Shown: positions 34,709 to 46,028, counted from the first letter of the stretch. The stretch is 64,000 nucleotides of DNA from Ryuthela nishihirai (GCA_038380435.1 JAWZYU010000059.1:682001-746000); one strand, 5' to 3'. Numbers and translations: made by a program. The notes: a model not told the origin generated them from the letters alone.

Positions 34709-36623
34709 CTACTGACTCTCATCAACAGCCCTAATGAACGAATTCATCTCATCAACATCAGTAGTCAACAGAGCAAAATCATCTGCATAATCTAAATCAG
34801 AAATGTTGAAATCTCTGGACCATTTAAGGCTAAAATCTTTCCCTTGCAAAGAATTTCTTATTACATAATCAATAGACAAACTAAAGAGAAAAGTAGACAA
34901 AACGCACCCTTGCCTAACTCCATTAGAAATGCTAAAGCAATCGCTACAATACTCTCACACACGACTCAGTGTTATTATAGAGAGCTCTCATTACACTAAC
35001 TTTTCAGGTATTCCATATGATCAAACAATCAACCACAAATTATGTCGATCAACAGAGTGAAAAGCCTTTTTGAAATCTACAAAGCTAGCAACCACAGGTT
35101 TCTGAAACTTTAACATTTCCTAAGAATCGGCCTAAGTGAATACATTTGATCAATACATCCCCTACAACTTCTGAATCCCCACTGTTCATCACGCAGTTGT
35201 CCATCAACAAAATTCTTATTTCTCTTAAACACAACCATGCAAATCGTTTTACCTGGAACAGAGAGTAAGGTGATACCTCTATAGTTATCACAAGAACTAC
35301 GAATATATTTTTATAAAAACAGGGGTAGCAATAACTCGAGTGAAATTTGTAGGAACAACACTTTTATCATAAAAATATTCAAAATTTCTGTCAGTAATTT
35401 GTCAACACAAGTGTTCCCAGCTCTAAGCATTTCAGTGGTGACTTCATCTATCCCAGGAGATTTATTCAGTTTTATTTTAGAGAAAGCCGAAACAACTTAC
35501 GAATGTGATACAAGGCCAACATTAAAGCCATAAAACTATCTTTAAATGAATAAACTGCTGCAATCATTAACTGAGGATAGATGGAATAATGCATTTATCC
35601 TCATTACAAACAATGGAAGTAGAAATAACCACATTGTTTAGAACATCTTTGAAATGCTCAGCTCACCTTGTCATCAGAGAATCCTCATTTTCACCCACTT
35701 AACCATGTTTCTCCCTCAGTCCCTGTGTATCAGTGTATGTATCCTGTTTCTTCCCACACAAAACATTAACAATCTGGTATAATACCCTGCTATTGTGCTG
35801 TGTAAGAGCTTCCTCTTCTTTATCAGCCGAATTATCAAACCAAAGATTCTTATCAGTTGTTAACTGTTCTTTTAAACGTTTATTCAGCTTGTTATAATGT
35901 TGTCTGTTACGACTAGTAGGGTGTTGATTCATATTAATCATGCATTTCTTTCTTTCAAAAATATGTTCCATGGTCTTATCACTCAAATAATTTTGTTTCC
36001 TCTGTTCCCTTTTACCTAAAAGAGTACTGTTAGTTTCAAGAAAATCCTGTTTAAACTGATTCTATTTATTCTAAACTTCAGCAGTAAGCAAACTACGATT
36101 GTCATAATGACCACATAGCTATCATGGTATGCTTTAGCTATAACTGAATCTTTCAGACCTTCAGTGTTAAAGGTAATTTTCTTAACCTTAGCAAAACATT
36201 TTTAAGCTTCGGTTGCAAGACACTTTTTACCAGGTAATGGTCAGACCCAATTTCGGCTCCTCTATAATGTCTGGTATTCCTAATCAAAATAGCCCATTTG
36301 TTATTAATTAAAATATAATCTATCATATTCCTGTGCAACCCATCAGGTGAAACCCACGTATATTTATAAATGTCCCGGTGATTGTAGTATGTATTAGTTG
36401 TTCAGAAACCATTAAGTTTACTTACCTGCAGGAGACGTTCTCCATTGCCATTGAAACTATCAATGCCAAAGGGACCTAAAATTCCTGGCCATAGGTCAGA
36501 GTTAGTACCAACCTTAGCAATATCTCCTTTCTTTAGAGAATTCAAAATATCATGTAACTGTCTGTAAAATATTCTTTTCATTCTCATCAGAGTCCTTCGT
36601 GGGAGTGTAACAACAGATGACAT
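34709..36623 (-). pseudogene. RTE-like endonuclease and reverse transcriptase, broken (copy D)
   Basis: Pieces in order on the minus strand. 36623-36402: endonuclease C-part with LNSLKKGDIAKVGTNSDLW and LLQVSKLNGF. 36338-36153: IDYILINNKWAILIRN, GAEIGSDHYLVKS, carrying the SDH catalytic motif. 35986-35699: linker. Later comes a palm-domain scrap near 35085-35291. 34900-34709 reads ISDLDYADDFALL with an intact YADD box, unlike copies C, E and G. The gene is broken many times. Confidence 0.82.
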
Positions 36624-36841
36624 TCAAGTCTTTAATTTTTGTTTTAAATTTTGTTTTATAAATTCTTTCATTAATGCAGTCATATCCTAGAAGAACATCA
36701 CTGGAGTATCTATTCTAAGAAGCAAACCGATAAGCCTAGAATATATAGCTGTCCTCACGCTGGAATTCCTGCGTGAGAACATCAAGAGAATAATCTCAAC
36801 GTAACGTCCTCACGTTCCATATACTTGCAGAAAGAAAATGA

Positions 36842-37534
36842 TTAGTAGGATTTTAAAAGGAAACTAGGTTTATTGAGAAACGTAGGACCAACAATATCAA
36901 AAAGCCCCCTGATCGCGGGCATGGGACAAAGACCTGTTCCTCCACCGCTACAGGCTGAAATCATCCATGCTACTAGGAACTTCAAACACCACCATTTGAA
37001 GTGGACCTTTTCAAAAGCCATAAGGCTTGCCTGAGACACATTACTCCAATTTAGGATTAGCGATATCCAACTTGCTAAGTGAGGGTTCAGGTAGCTGCGA
37101 TGGCCTATGATCAGATTTATCCATCAGCTGATATAAGGTATCCCGTGCCTCTGTTCACTTAGAGCTGGCAACCCACAAGCAAACAGATGCCCACCACTGC
37201 AGCAAGTCCAGAATCCATAACCAAGCTCAAAGCCGTAAACCAGTCCAGTCTCGTAGGCATAAATGGTCATCACCACGACCCTGCGAAGTTGAACACTCCT
37301 CAACAGGGCAGAAAGGAAGAAAAAAGTTGTCGCAGATGACCAGATCAGTAGGGTACACTGGTCTAACAGGACTCCACCTCTGTTCCCTTCGAAAAGAGAA
37401 TATCTCTTTTGAAAAGTATTAATGGCATGCACCAAGGGAAGGCGGGGTTGGACATTATGTGCCAGACCCGGAAGGTTCTCTGCGTCATCACTGGGGATTG
37501 CTACACAGCTACCCTTCCAGTTTGTGCCGAACAT
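36842..37534 (-). pseudogene. N-terminal extension of LINE ORF (copy D)
   Basis: Open sequence upstream of the endonuclease. Frame 37534-37124 starts at ATG (FGTNWKGSCVAIPSDDAEN) and reads on to VVVMTIYAYETGLVYGFELG, TCCSGGHLFACGLPALSEQ and GIPYIS before one TGA (where other copies have Trp). The same frame continues at 37039-36842 (SQASLMAFEKVHFK, GLCPMPAIRGLFDIVGPT). Copies A, B and E keep similar frames. No known domain is recognised; see the findings. Confidence 0.5.
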
Positions 37535-37883
37535 TTACTGACCAGAAGCGTTAGTGGAGAAAATTTTCAATGCAGGGTAATTTGTGACCCGAACCTGGTA
37601 ACTTCAGAATCACATAGGGAGGATAGTATCAGTAGCTATAGTGATGATAATCCAACATTCGATACTGAAAGCGTGAAAATATCGTTGAAGAAAATTCGTT
37701 TTTCTTAAAACTTGAATGTATCATTAAGATACATCCGTGATATATATAGTCCTGGAGAGTAACGGAAAGATCCTTAGTGATTGAACGAAAGACATATAAT
37801 TCTATTAAATTAATATATATATTTTGTGGTAGTTTAAATCTGAAAATACCATTTAATGAATAATTCTGAATTGGAAAAGTTAT

Positions 37884-38530
37884 ACAGGTAACTCTCACGC
37901 TTGCGTTAGATGAGTTCCGGTAAGCCATCGTTAAACGAATTACCGTGTAAAACGAGGGGGATTTTTTATTTGTTTGTATTTTCGCCTATCTTTTTGAACT
38001 TTTTTCCTTTTCTTAGTTTCGAAATGGATGTTTTATTTCAACAAAAATAATTATCATTATCAATATTTATATAAAGGTTACATATATGCATAATTATGTA
38101 TATAAATATTGATCGATTAATTAATTTTACAGCTTATTTCTTAATATGGAGCGAAACTAGCTGGTTTGCATTACTTGCCTCTGTTTTGTGCGTAATGTTT
38201 ATTTGTAGCATTTCATTAACTGGTCACAACATCGTCTTATGGCATCCTGTCACGAAATATCAATATCATGATTCTTCAACAAATCCATGCGTTTCTTTCG
38301 CAGCGAAAGGGCTTCATCTAAAATTAACACACTACTACACTATTTGTGGTTCAGATCCTTTTTGTTCTTCAAAAGCAGCGTTGCATTCTAAATCCTGAAG
38401 TTCATCGTTAGTGAGTGGCTCACTGTGGAGTTTAATAACTCCGTTTATCTTTCAAAGTTACGCTTTCGTATCCTGCTCCAGTTTGATATTTCGCTGATGT
38501 TAATTAAAAATGCAACTTAAATTCTTGTAA
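37884..38530 (-). mobile_element. pogo/Tigger-like relic (copy D)
   Basis: Minus-strand counterpart of copy A. The terminal repeat starts at 37884 (plus strand CAGGTAACTCTC). The decayed transposase tail is at 38455-38195, with anchors SEPLTNDELQD and CCDQLMKCYK-like sequence. Confidence 0.62.
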
Positions 38531-38597
38531 ATATAGTATTTAGAGGGATCTATCCAAGCATGATTTATCTGAATTATTCAGTAATGATTTGGAGAAC

Positions 38598-38690
38598 TAA
38601 ATTGCACAGTGTGGTTGGACCTCCGTAGCCCATGGCTGCTTGATAATGATCGCGTTGTTGTTGTTGTTGATGGTGATGATGATTAATAAA
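38598..38690 (+). mobile_element. RTE-like LINE 3' tail fragment (copy D)
   Basis: Plus strand reads GTGTGGTTGGACCTCCGTAG, then CCATGGCTGCTTGATAATGA and a GTT/GAT microsatellite. It is the same tail insertion as in copies A-C, reversed because the composite is reversed here. Repeat X is cut off just beyond, at about 38693. Confidence 0.72.
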
Positions 38691-38693
38691 CTA

Positions 38694-39654
38694 AAAAACA
38701 CCTAAATACACCACCTAAATATGTGATACAGAGCTCAGTGTTGTTTATACAGTTTCATGACCTTCATAGGCATCTTCATTTACCTGCAGTTTCTTCGATT
38801 TGCATAAAGATGCTCTGGTCAAAATGTTTTGGCTCTTCGGTATATATATTATGCATTTTTCAAACAATGTTTTGAAAACTTCTAAAACGAAGAGGAAAGC
38901 ATTTTACTGCAACAGGATTCAGTTTCTTACCATCACCCCTATCCCCTTACTCTTAATTTTTTTTCTAGATCAGGACCTGACTGTTATATTTCGTTGGTAT
39001 TATTGTGAATCAAGAATTTGATTTTTATTTGCTTTTAACATATTTCTTTAAAAGCAAAATTTGCTAATGTCATCGTAAGGTCCGACTGTCCCTCCATCTG
39101 TCTGTGTATTCAATATCTCTGTAACCAATCAATCGATTTCATTGGTTCTTTATGCTTTGGATGCAGGAAAAGTCTCAGTTTACACGCATATATTTTTATA
39201 TCTGTGTTTCTATGGGCGCAATGTTTCTGCAACTAATCTACCGATCTCTAATACTTTTTTCATTCCATGGAAGTTTGCACGCGCAAAGTTTTGCACGCGC
39301 ATATCTTTAATTGGCAATAAGGAGGGGGTTAGGGTACTTAAAAAGTTTTTACATCTTTAGTTGGACCATTAGAAGTGAAATATACCAAGGAATACCTTTT
39401 CTTGTAGCAAAGTTCAAAAAAATGAAAAATATTTAAAGTCATGTGCTTAGTTTATTTTCCAGTATTTTTCCTCCCTTTCAGAATTAATTCCTTTCATCTC
39501 TAAACATAATTTTAAGAATTGTTTTATATGAACACTAAAACTTGTACACAACTTAAAAAAAATTCCTGAAGTGTGTTCACGAATTTGCTTTTTCTACACA
39601 ACTTAAAAAAAAAAGTCAGATTAAAGCAATTTTTAAATTTGAATTTGCTAATTG
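38694..39654. other. No recognisable feature
   Basis: AT-rich DNA. A small inverted echo around GCACGCGCAAAGTTTTGCACGC at 39280-39302 is a tandem and not a hairpin. Nothing else is recognised. Confidence 0.4.
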
Positions 39655-40541
39655 GGCTTTTCAAAAGATGGAAAACAATGCGGACTGGATGTCAAACGTC
39701 CTGTGGACTGATGAGGTGCACTTTTCGCTTAATGGAAGTATAAATGCACACAACTGCCGCATCTGTGCGAGAGAGAACCCCACACGATTATGGAAAACCC
39801 TTTGCATCAGCCAAAGGTGACAGCGTGGTCGGATTCACTGCGTCATTCATTATAGGCCCCGTTTTCTTTGAGGAAGTCCACAGAGGTACATTTCAAACTC
39901 TTACTGTCACAGGCGAGCGTTATGCAGTGCTTTTAAGAGACAGCATCATTCCCTCCTTGCAAGAGAGGCAAACGCTCTATAGTGTAACATTCATGCAAGA
40001 TGGAGCGCCTCCGCACATCACAGGTCCTGTCCAGCACCTGCTGTGATTGACATTTGGCGATGACAGTGTCCTCAGTCACTCTTTCCCGCACGAATGGCCA
40101 CCAAGATCTCCAGACCTTACACCTTGTGACTTTTGGTTATGAAGAAACTTGAAGTCACAGGTGTACAGAGGTCGGCCGACGTCATTGGCCATGTTGAAAG
40201 AAGCTATTCGCCATCATGTGACAGGAATTACAGCTGAAACCCTCTTCGATATCATTGCCATCGTCTGACGGCCATTCTCATGAATGACGGCCGTCACATT
40301 GGACATTTGTAATCCTAGCTGCGTTGCGAACTGTGCTGCGCCATTGTACAAAAACTACTGACACAACTGAAGCGCCACCTGCCGTTGACAAAAGTAACTC
40401 TTCTGGCAATAAAATATTTCGTTTTTAAAAAGAATCCCATGACTTTCTGTACATTTCTGTGAAAACCGCATCGTGCTACTGTCTATACTTTTCGAATTAT
40501 TGAATTTTCACTTTTTCTGTTGCTTTTGGATCACTCGGTAT
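39655..40541 (+). mobile_element. mariner-like element, 5'-truncated
   Basis: Contains the catalytic half of a transposase gene and a right end TTTTGGATCACTCGGTA at 40525-40541. That end matches the TIR style of the 20.6-kb element (TTTTGAATCACCCTGTA). The left end is missing. Confidence 0.75.
39667..40269 (+). pseudogene. mariner-like transposase, catalytic part, broken
   Basis: First motif NVLWTDEVHFSLNG (39690s). A frameshift follows near 39790. Frame 39744-40043 holds VGFTASFIIGPVFFEEVHRG, SVTFMQDGAPPHITGPVQ with the second catalytic Asp, and a stop. Then come FPHEWPPRSPDLTPCDFWL and YRGRPTSLAMLKEAIRHHV. I count 37 residues between the second and third Asp (DD37D), counting the stop as one residue. 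The family resembles those whose N-terminus is DUF4817, matching the fragment at 20822-21040. Inactive here. Confidence 0.8.
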
Positions 40542-40754
40542 AAGCAATCAAATTACAATAGGTAGCGTCCGTTTAATCCAAATATTTCTTGTTCAGTTGC
40601 GGAAAATTCTAGTTCTGTGGTTCCCAGTGGATGTCACCAAACAATTCAGAATATATAGATAGCACTCGCTTGTACAACAAGTTAAATCGAAAGTGCAACT
40701 CATAAGACAATTAATATGCTGATATGATCCTTGATCATTTCTTCGATATTTTGT
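40542..40754. other. No recognisable feature
   Basis: Short spacer between the mariner-like element and its inverted partial copy. Confidence 0.4.
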
Positions 40755-40894
40755 CTAAACATTTTTAGGTGCATAAGCAAATGATTTTCCCAATTCATAG
40801 TACTCATTCAAACTGTACATTTCTGCTTTTTTATCAACATACACAAACTGATAAAAAAAAACCGGACAACACTTCTGAGTAGTAAATTCGCCGT

Positions 40895-41045
40895 TATACG
40901 CCAGTAACAGAAAAAGTAAAAATGGAATAATTCGAAAAGTATAGACAGTAGCACGATGCGGTTTAAACAGAAATGCACAAAAAGACGGGATTTTTTTAAT
41001 AACGAAAAATTTTATTGCCAGAATAGTTACATTTGTCATCGAAAG
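40895..41045 (-). repeat. Inverted partial copy of mariner-like element 3' region
   Basis: Matches 40385-40525 in reverse orientation: GGCAATAAAAT, GTATAGACAGTAGCACGATG and CAGAAAAAGTnAAAATnnAATAAT. It stops before the terminal repeat. The 94-codon frame at 40755-41039 across it is not a gene. Confidence 0.75.
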
Positions 41046-41050
41046 ATGGC

Positions 41051-41083
41051 GCTGTAGCGGTCCCCGGAGCTGCTACAGCGCCA
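41051..41083. repeat. Hairpin
   Basis: GGCGCTGTAGC pairs with GCTACAGCGCC around a short GC-rich loop. It sits at the junction between the inverted mariner copy and a Tc1 relic. Confidence 0.85.
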
Positions 41084-41089
41084 CATTTG

Positions 41090-41275
41090 GTGCAAACAGG
41101 TATAAAAGGAAACACGAAGCCTGACAAACCTCAAGGACCTGCGTGAACGTGAGAATGGGCCGTACAGCAGATCTCAATGACTTCCAGCGTTTTACATTAT
41201 AGGATGCTACCTTAACAAAAGTCAGTTAGGGACATTTCAGCCCTTCCGCAACTGCCCCGATTAATTATAAGTGAC
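41090..41275 (+). pseudogene. Tc1-like transposase N-terminal relic
   Basis: The frame from ATG at 41156 reads MGRTADLNDFQR, the usual start of many Tc1 transposases. After frameshifts it continues with a RDISALPQLPR-like segment (GHFSPSATAP in one frame). A TATAAAAGG box lies upstream at about 41101. The same relic, shorter, occurs at the far end of the right arm (62530-62575). Confidence 0.7.
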
Positions 41276-41687
41276 GTCATTGTGAAATATATCAGTAGAG
41301 AAGCCACTCTCATAATACACAAATAACAACGACATAGAGGCAACCTGCTAAAAATAAGTGTACTTCCAGTATACCTCTAATTCCATGATTACCAGAAACA
41401 CTGAGGAATATAATGATATCATATAACTTTAAAATTCCAGTAAAAGCAGCTAGTAACGTATTTAATGTGGTAAAAAAAACGATTATCTTAAAGAGAAAAC
41501 AGGTGGCGTTTACAAGATGTCAGTTACTCTATCTAATGATAATAAATTCCGACCTACAATGGTAAAAGCAACGCTCTACAGCCATAAGAAAAAAAGAATA
41601 CCGAAACAATATTCAACAACAAAATTTATTGCAATTTATTTGAACTATTAGGAGACATATGGTTCCCACGTGATGGTCATCCAGCAT

Positions 41688-41910
41688 GTTGGGTTCTTTC
41701 ACGTGCATAGGATGTGACTCCGTTGCACACGGAACGACGGCTTAACCTCTCATCCGACGGACATTCCAAACCTATGAGTGGCACCTTTCTTACCCAGAGA
41801 AGAGTGGAGTTTAGTCAAGATAAATCTCAATGATGGCGCAGTTGGGATTCGAACGTGGCAACTGCAAATTAGGAGCCTGACATGATACCTACTGAGCCAA
41901 CACCGCCCCT
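41688..41910 (-). mobile_element. SINE-A, divergent subfamily (left arm)
   Basis: Minus strand: GGCTCAGTAGGTATCATGTC, B box CGTTCGAATCCC, GTTGAGATTTATCTTGACTA, GTTAAGCCGTCGTTCCGTGT. Same plan as SINE-A but clearly a different, older sublineage. The paralogue is at 61890-62160. Confidence 0.8.
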
Positions 41911-42160
41911 AACAAATCAGAAATCAAAGTTCGAGTGGATCGAAACTAAGACATATTTAAAAAGGTTTTCAATGATTTCACATTTTTCGTTTCTTGTAAA
42001 ATTATCAATCTGATTGCATCTTTTAATGCTCTCTGTATAAGAAGTTAAATTTCAAAAGAAAAATAGTAAAATTTCAATAGTATGGAATACGAAAGTTATT
42101 CAACATTCAATAAACGAAACAGGCAAGCAGAATACACTTCTTTCTACCAGATGCATATAC

Positions 42161-43367
42161 ACTGAAGTGCCATTGAATTACGGATAGGAGACGTTATCCA
42201 AGATTCAGAACTACAAGTCCGGCATTTGCGCGCACGCGTGGCTGAAACTCTGGTCATATATAGCTGCCAGCTTTGGCTTCCCCAAGCATTCGTTGTGAGA
42301 AGCGTAATGAGAAAGGCATTGGATTTAGATGCATCTGACAGAGGGTAGATCGTAGGTGTCGACGGATTGGACACTCGATCTCCGAAATTGTCAACGAACA
42401 TGGATTTTTCTCGTACGATAGTTTCAAGAGTGTTCCGAGAACATGAAAATTCCGGCAAAAAACAAACTCCCGTACAAGCTGCAAAGGACAACCAGCATTG
42501 AATGATCGTGGGCTTCGCCGTCTGACTCGCATCGTATGGACCTATAGGGACCAGACATTATCTGAAATCACCTCCCATCTGAACGCGGGTTCCAGCCGGG
42601 AAGTCAGTGCACAGACCGTGCAACGTTCATTTCATCATCTCAGCTTCAGGAGCCGCCAACCTACGAGAGTCCCACTTCTAACGGCATAACACCGGGCTCA
42701 AAGATTTGCCTGGACTAAAGAGCATCGAAACTGGACCATCTAAAATTGACAACGGATAGCCTGGAGTGATGAATCCCGATTTAAACTTCATCACGCCGAT
42801 GGGAGACTGAGGACCTGGCGCCAACCCCATGAAGCCATGGATGCTGCATGCCAGGTCGGAAGAGTATAAGCTGGTGGTGACTCAGTGATGGCCTGGGGTG
42901 TATTTCAATTGGAACCATTGCTACGTGTACCAGCGACTCTCAATGCATCCCAGTATGTAGAACAGGTGGCTGACCATTTTCACTCATTTATGCCATCATG
43001 CGTCCCAATGGAGATGGCGTCTACCAGCAAGACAACTGTTCATCTCACAGGTCCAGCTTGGCTACTGCATGGTTGCAGGCGCATTCTGCTGACTTTGAAA
43101 TAATGAATTGGCTACCTAGAAGTCCAGATTTAAATCTCATTGAAAATCTTTGGGATACCACCGAGCAGAGTGGTCGTGGTCGTGTCCCATCAGCGATGAC
43201 CTTGAAAGAATTGTGGACAGCTCTGGAGGATGCATGGGTCGCCATACTTGTGGAACATGTGCGCAAGCTTGTGGAATCTTTGCCTCGTCGTGTGGAGGCA
43301 GTTATCAGAGCCAGAAGGGTCCGATATGTTACTAGGTTGCTATCCCTAATTCAATGGCGCTTCAGTG
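42161..43367 (+). mobile_element. Tc1-like DNA transposon, copy 2 (left arm)
   Basis: A 1207-bp element with TA at both sides. Terminal repeats start CACTGAAGTGCCATTGAATT (left) and CACTGAAGCGCCATTGAATT (right, reversed). Flanks are shared with copy 3 in the right arm (e.g. GGCAAGCAGAATACACTTC), so the pair arose by duplication and not by two insertions. Confidence 0.93.
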
Positions 43368-43390
43368 TAAAAGTTAATGTTGAAATGAAA
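42307..43390 (+). pseudogene. Tc1-like transposase, broken (copy 2)
   Basis: ATG at 42307 (RKALDLDASDRG). Frame 42498-42686 holds the helix-turn-helix segment RRLTRIVWTYRDQTLSEI and PTRVPLLTA. The catalytic part spans several frames: SDESRF, MAWGVFQLEPLLRVP, then 42998-43459 with QQDNCSSHR, RSPDLNLIENLWDT and LVESLPRRVEAVIRAR. I count 36 residues between the second Asp and the Glu. A one-base loss near 43315 removes the normal stop. It is the best preserved of the three copies but still inactive. Confidence 0.88.
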
Positions 43391-44429
43391 TACATTCGCT
43401 ACGGTAGCTCGATTCCAATTTCTAACAAAAAATCTAAATACAGAAGAAGTGTGCAGTGATAATTTTGAATTAGAATCTGATATAAAAGAGACAGACAAAG
43501 GCTTGGGACGAATCGTTTGATGAAAAAAATCATGACTTACATAGAGTCAAAAATTGGCATAAAATATATATATAATTCATTTCGAGATTATGTCTCTTAA
43601 ATATTAACCCATTCATTCGCGATATGAACTTCTATGGTCGGAAAAAGTATCGTAATTACTCTCCATTTTATATTAAAAATTTTGTTATATAATAAAGTCC
43701 GTTTTTTCATTTCAAACTCCCCTAAACACATGTAGCAGCAGCGCCATCATTTACGGCGTGGGCTTTTAATTTTGTGCGAAATCACAAATTGGTGTTTTTT
43801 ATTTTGCAACGATAAAGAAAGTAAAAATATAATTAAAATAGGTATGGGTACTCTGGTCAAATAAATAATAAATTTCGAAACGAATTCAATAAATATTAAT
43901 GTGATGTATATTTTTAAAACTTTCAATATAAATAACATATAGGAATCAAAACGTTAAATTTTAAATATGTTCCATCTCAGGTTTCGCTATGTGATGAAAC
44001 AATTTACAGTCTAAAAGAATCCATATCTATCAAAAGTTCTCTTTAAATGGTCAAGAGAGAGAGAGAGCATACGATCACTCTTAAACCGTAAGTGCTGAAA
44101 AATCGCTTTTTTTTTAACTACAGAAAAGGTTTTCGAAAATGATGTACGAGGGTCATTCAAATGAGAAGAAGAAAAGTCTGAAATGAAGAGTAAATCTTTT
44201 ATTGACCTGTTGAACTTTGACAGGCCTAGTGAGACATTTGTTCCAACATGAGATTAGCGACATGACACTCTCCTAGAGTGACTTCTGCTTTGCATGAGGG
44301 ATTCTGTGATAATGTACTGCTCCTCTTCATTTCACTTCAAATTCTCTTCTCATGAAGTGTTTTTAGATACAGAAATTCGAAAAGAAAATACAAGATGCTA
44401 GTTACTCTACCTAATGATAATTAATTCCG
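43391..44429. other. Left-arm AT-rich block, no gene
   Basis: Matches 58985-60420 in reverse. Near 44146 there is a TACGAGGGTCATTCAAATGA sequence like the end of a mariner-type element, but I find no partner end. Nothing else is recognised. Confidence 0.5.
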
Positions 44430-44770
44430 ACCTCGTCGTAACCTCAGTCGTTTTATCCAGTATGCAACCGGTTTCGAACCCATAAAATAAATAGAAGCGG
44501 GTCTAGACCATTTCCGATACACTCAACGTGTAATTCTCCCCGAATGTAATCGAAAAACATTAGTTTTAGATCTGTTGCTAAATTAGAACATGAGTTATAA
44601 AACTTCAACTTTTATCGGGTTCGACCCAGTTGATCGGCTACGTAACGGGTTCGATAACTTGCGTGATTGAATTAACGGACCTGATCCCGGTAGTATAACG
44701 TTATGTTGGCGAAAAAGAAGCGAACGCTTCGGAAACATTATATATTGAATCATTTTATCTACTAAAGAAA
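44430..44770 (-). repeat. 300-bp repeat, monomer (left arm)
   Basis: Minus-strand monomer related to 9040-9545, lying just beyond the 3' end of LINE copy E. It contains GGGTTCGACCCAGTTGATCG on the plus strand. Confidence 0.65.
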
Positions 44771-45395
44771 ATGCCAGGACACCAGAGGGATGACGTTCTA
44801 GTCATTCCTAGACATACCTGTACTATATTGTTATTGTTACTTGGACAAAATGGGAGTGGACTTTGTTCAGCAGAAAACAACACTTTTGTTCAAAATTCTC
44901 GGGCTCTTCAGTTTTAATACTTGCTTTCAAATGGCATAGTTTTGCAATATTATTACGAATTGATGGTGTCGCCATGGTCTGGATCATCCTCATCCTCATC
45001 CTCAAGCAGCCATGGGCTACGGAGATCCAACCAGACTGCGCAATTTATTTCTCCAAGCATATCTGTACTGAGATACATCTGCTGCATCCCGCCACTGCAC
45101 ACCAATTCTAACAAGGTCCTGTTTGACATTGTCTGCCCACCGCATCCTAGGTCACCCCCTCTTTCTGAGGCCTTTAGGCACATTGTTCATAACCCTATTC
45201 GCAAATCTATAATTATCCATATGGGCAACATGACCAAACCAACGGAGTCTTTCTCTGCACAATATGCTGTTTAAGAGAAGTTACCGACTCGTTTGCCTAA
45301 CCTCATCAATAGTTATAAAGCTGAACCACCTAATGCCAAAGATACTGCCTAAGCATCTAGAATCAAAAGTATCTAGTTTCCTGTTATCTTGTTAA

Positions 45396-45922
45396 CCCTT
45401 TCAGGATCATAAGGTTTCTAAGAGTAAACATTAGTATATAACTGTTTATTTTAGTTTGTTTAGACGTAAAATAAATAAAAATCATAAGAAAAATACATAA
45501 CAATGTGTAGTTTTTTTGGAATTTTATGGGAAATATTTTCTCCAATGGACTATAAAGGTAACACAAATTATAGTTAGGCTTATTATGCAATGTCTTTTAT
45601 TTATTGGTTTATTAGAACAAAATGTTAACTAAAATAATGAAAAATTATGAAATAAAATTACTATACAAAATGATGTGCTAATTATGATATTCTGCGAAGC
45701 AATTTCTTTTGGTAGTGAGGCAAAGATGGATATTGCACATAGTACATATATTATGCGTCCTGACAGTTCTGTTTTTGTTTTCTAAACGTTCCCGTTTACG
45801 TAATTGCGTTCGGCATACGTTCTATTTTGACATTCTGTATAAAAAATGCAGATAAGGTTATAATAAAATACGACAATCACCAATTTTAAAATGGGAAAAA
45901 TGTTTCCTTTGTCGTGAAAGGG
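45396..45922. mobile_element. piggyBac-type MITE, 527 bp
   Basis: Bounded by TTAA on both sides (45392-45395 and 45923-45926). The ends CCCTTTCAGGATC and, reversed, CCCTTTCACGAC form a short terminal inverted repeat. TTAA targeting with CCCT-type ends is the piggyBac signature. The right arm has one intact TTAA (58008-58011) at the same LINE position and no insert. The AT-rich interior encodes nothing recognisable. Confidence 0.9.
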
Positions 45923-46028
45923 TTAACAAAGCTTCGAAGATTCACTACCATAACTAACCCTAGAAAGAACCAAACTATTATACAGTCTAATTTTATTCTT
46001 TAGGTGTATTATGATTATTTCTCAACAC

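Larger units (their letters stand above)
34013..37523 (-). mobile_element. RTE-like LINE, copy D (near full length, decayed)
   Basis: The most complete LINE copy with no large insertion. It runs on the minus strand from the leader at 37523 (AAACTGGAAGGG), through the upstream open region, endonuclease and reverse transcriptase, to the C-terminal domain and the 3' end near 34013. Many frameshifts and stops are present. The GAT tail is lost. The upstream end joins the pogo relic at 37884 in the same way as copies A, B, C and E. Confidence 0.88.

Noticed and set aside
37409..37708. 99-codon plus-strand open frame
   Set aside because: Antisense to the LINE leader and the pogo flank. The homologous region in other copies is not open in this direction.
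39279..39302. GC-rich repeated word GCACGCGCAAAGTTTTGCACGCGC
   Set aside because: A short direct repeat of GCACGCGC only. Too little to support a regulatory or origin role.
40755..41039. 94-codon minus-strand open frame
   Set aside because: It overlies an inverted copy of the non-coding 3' region of the mariner-like element.
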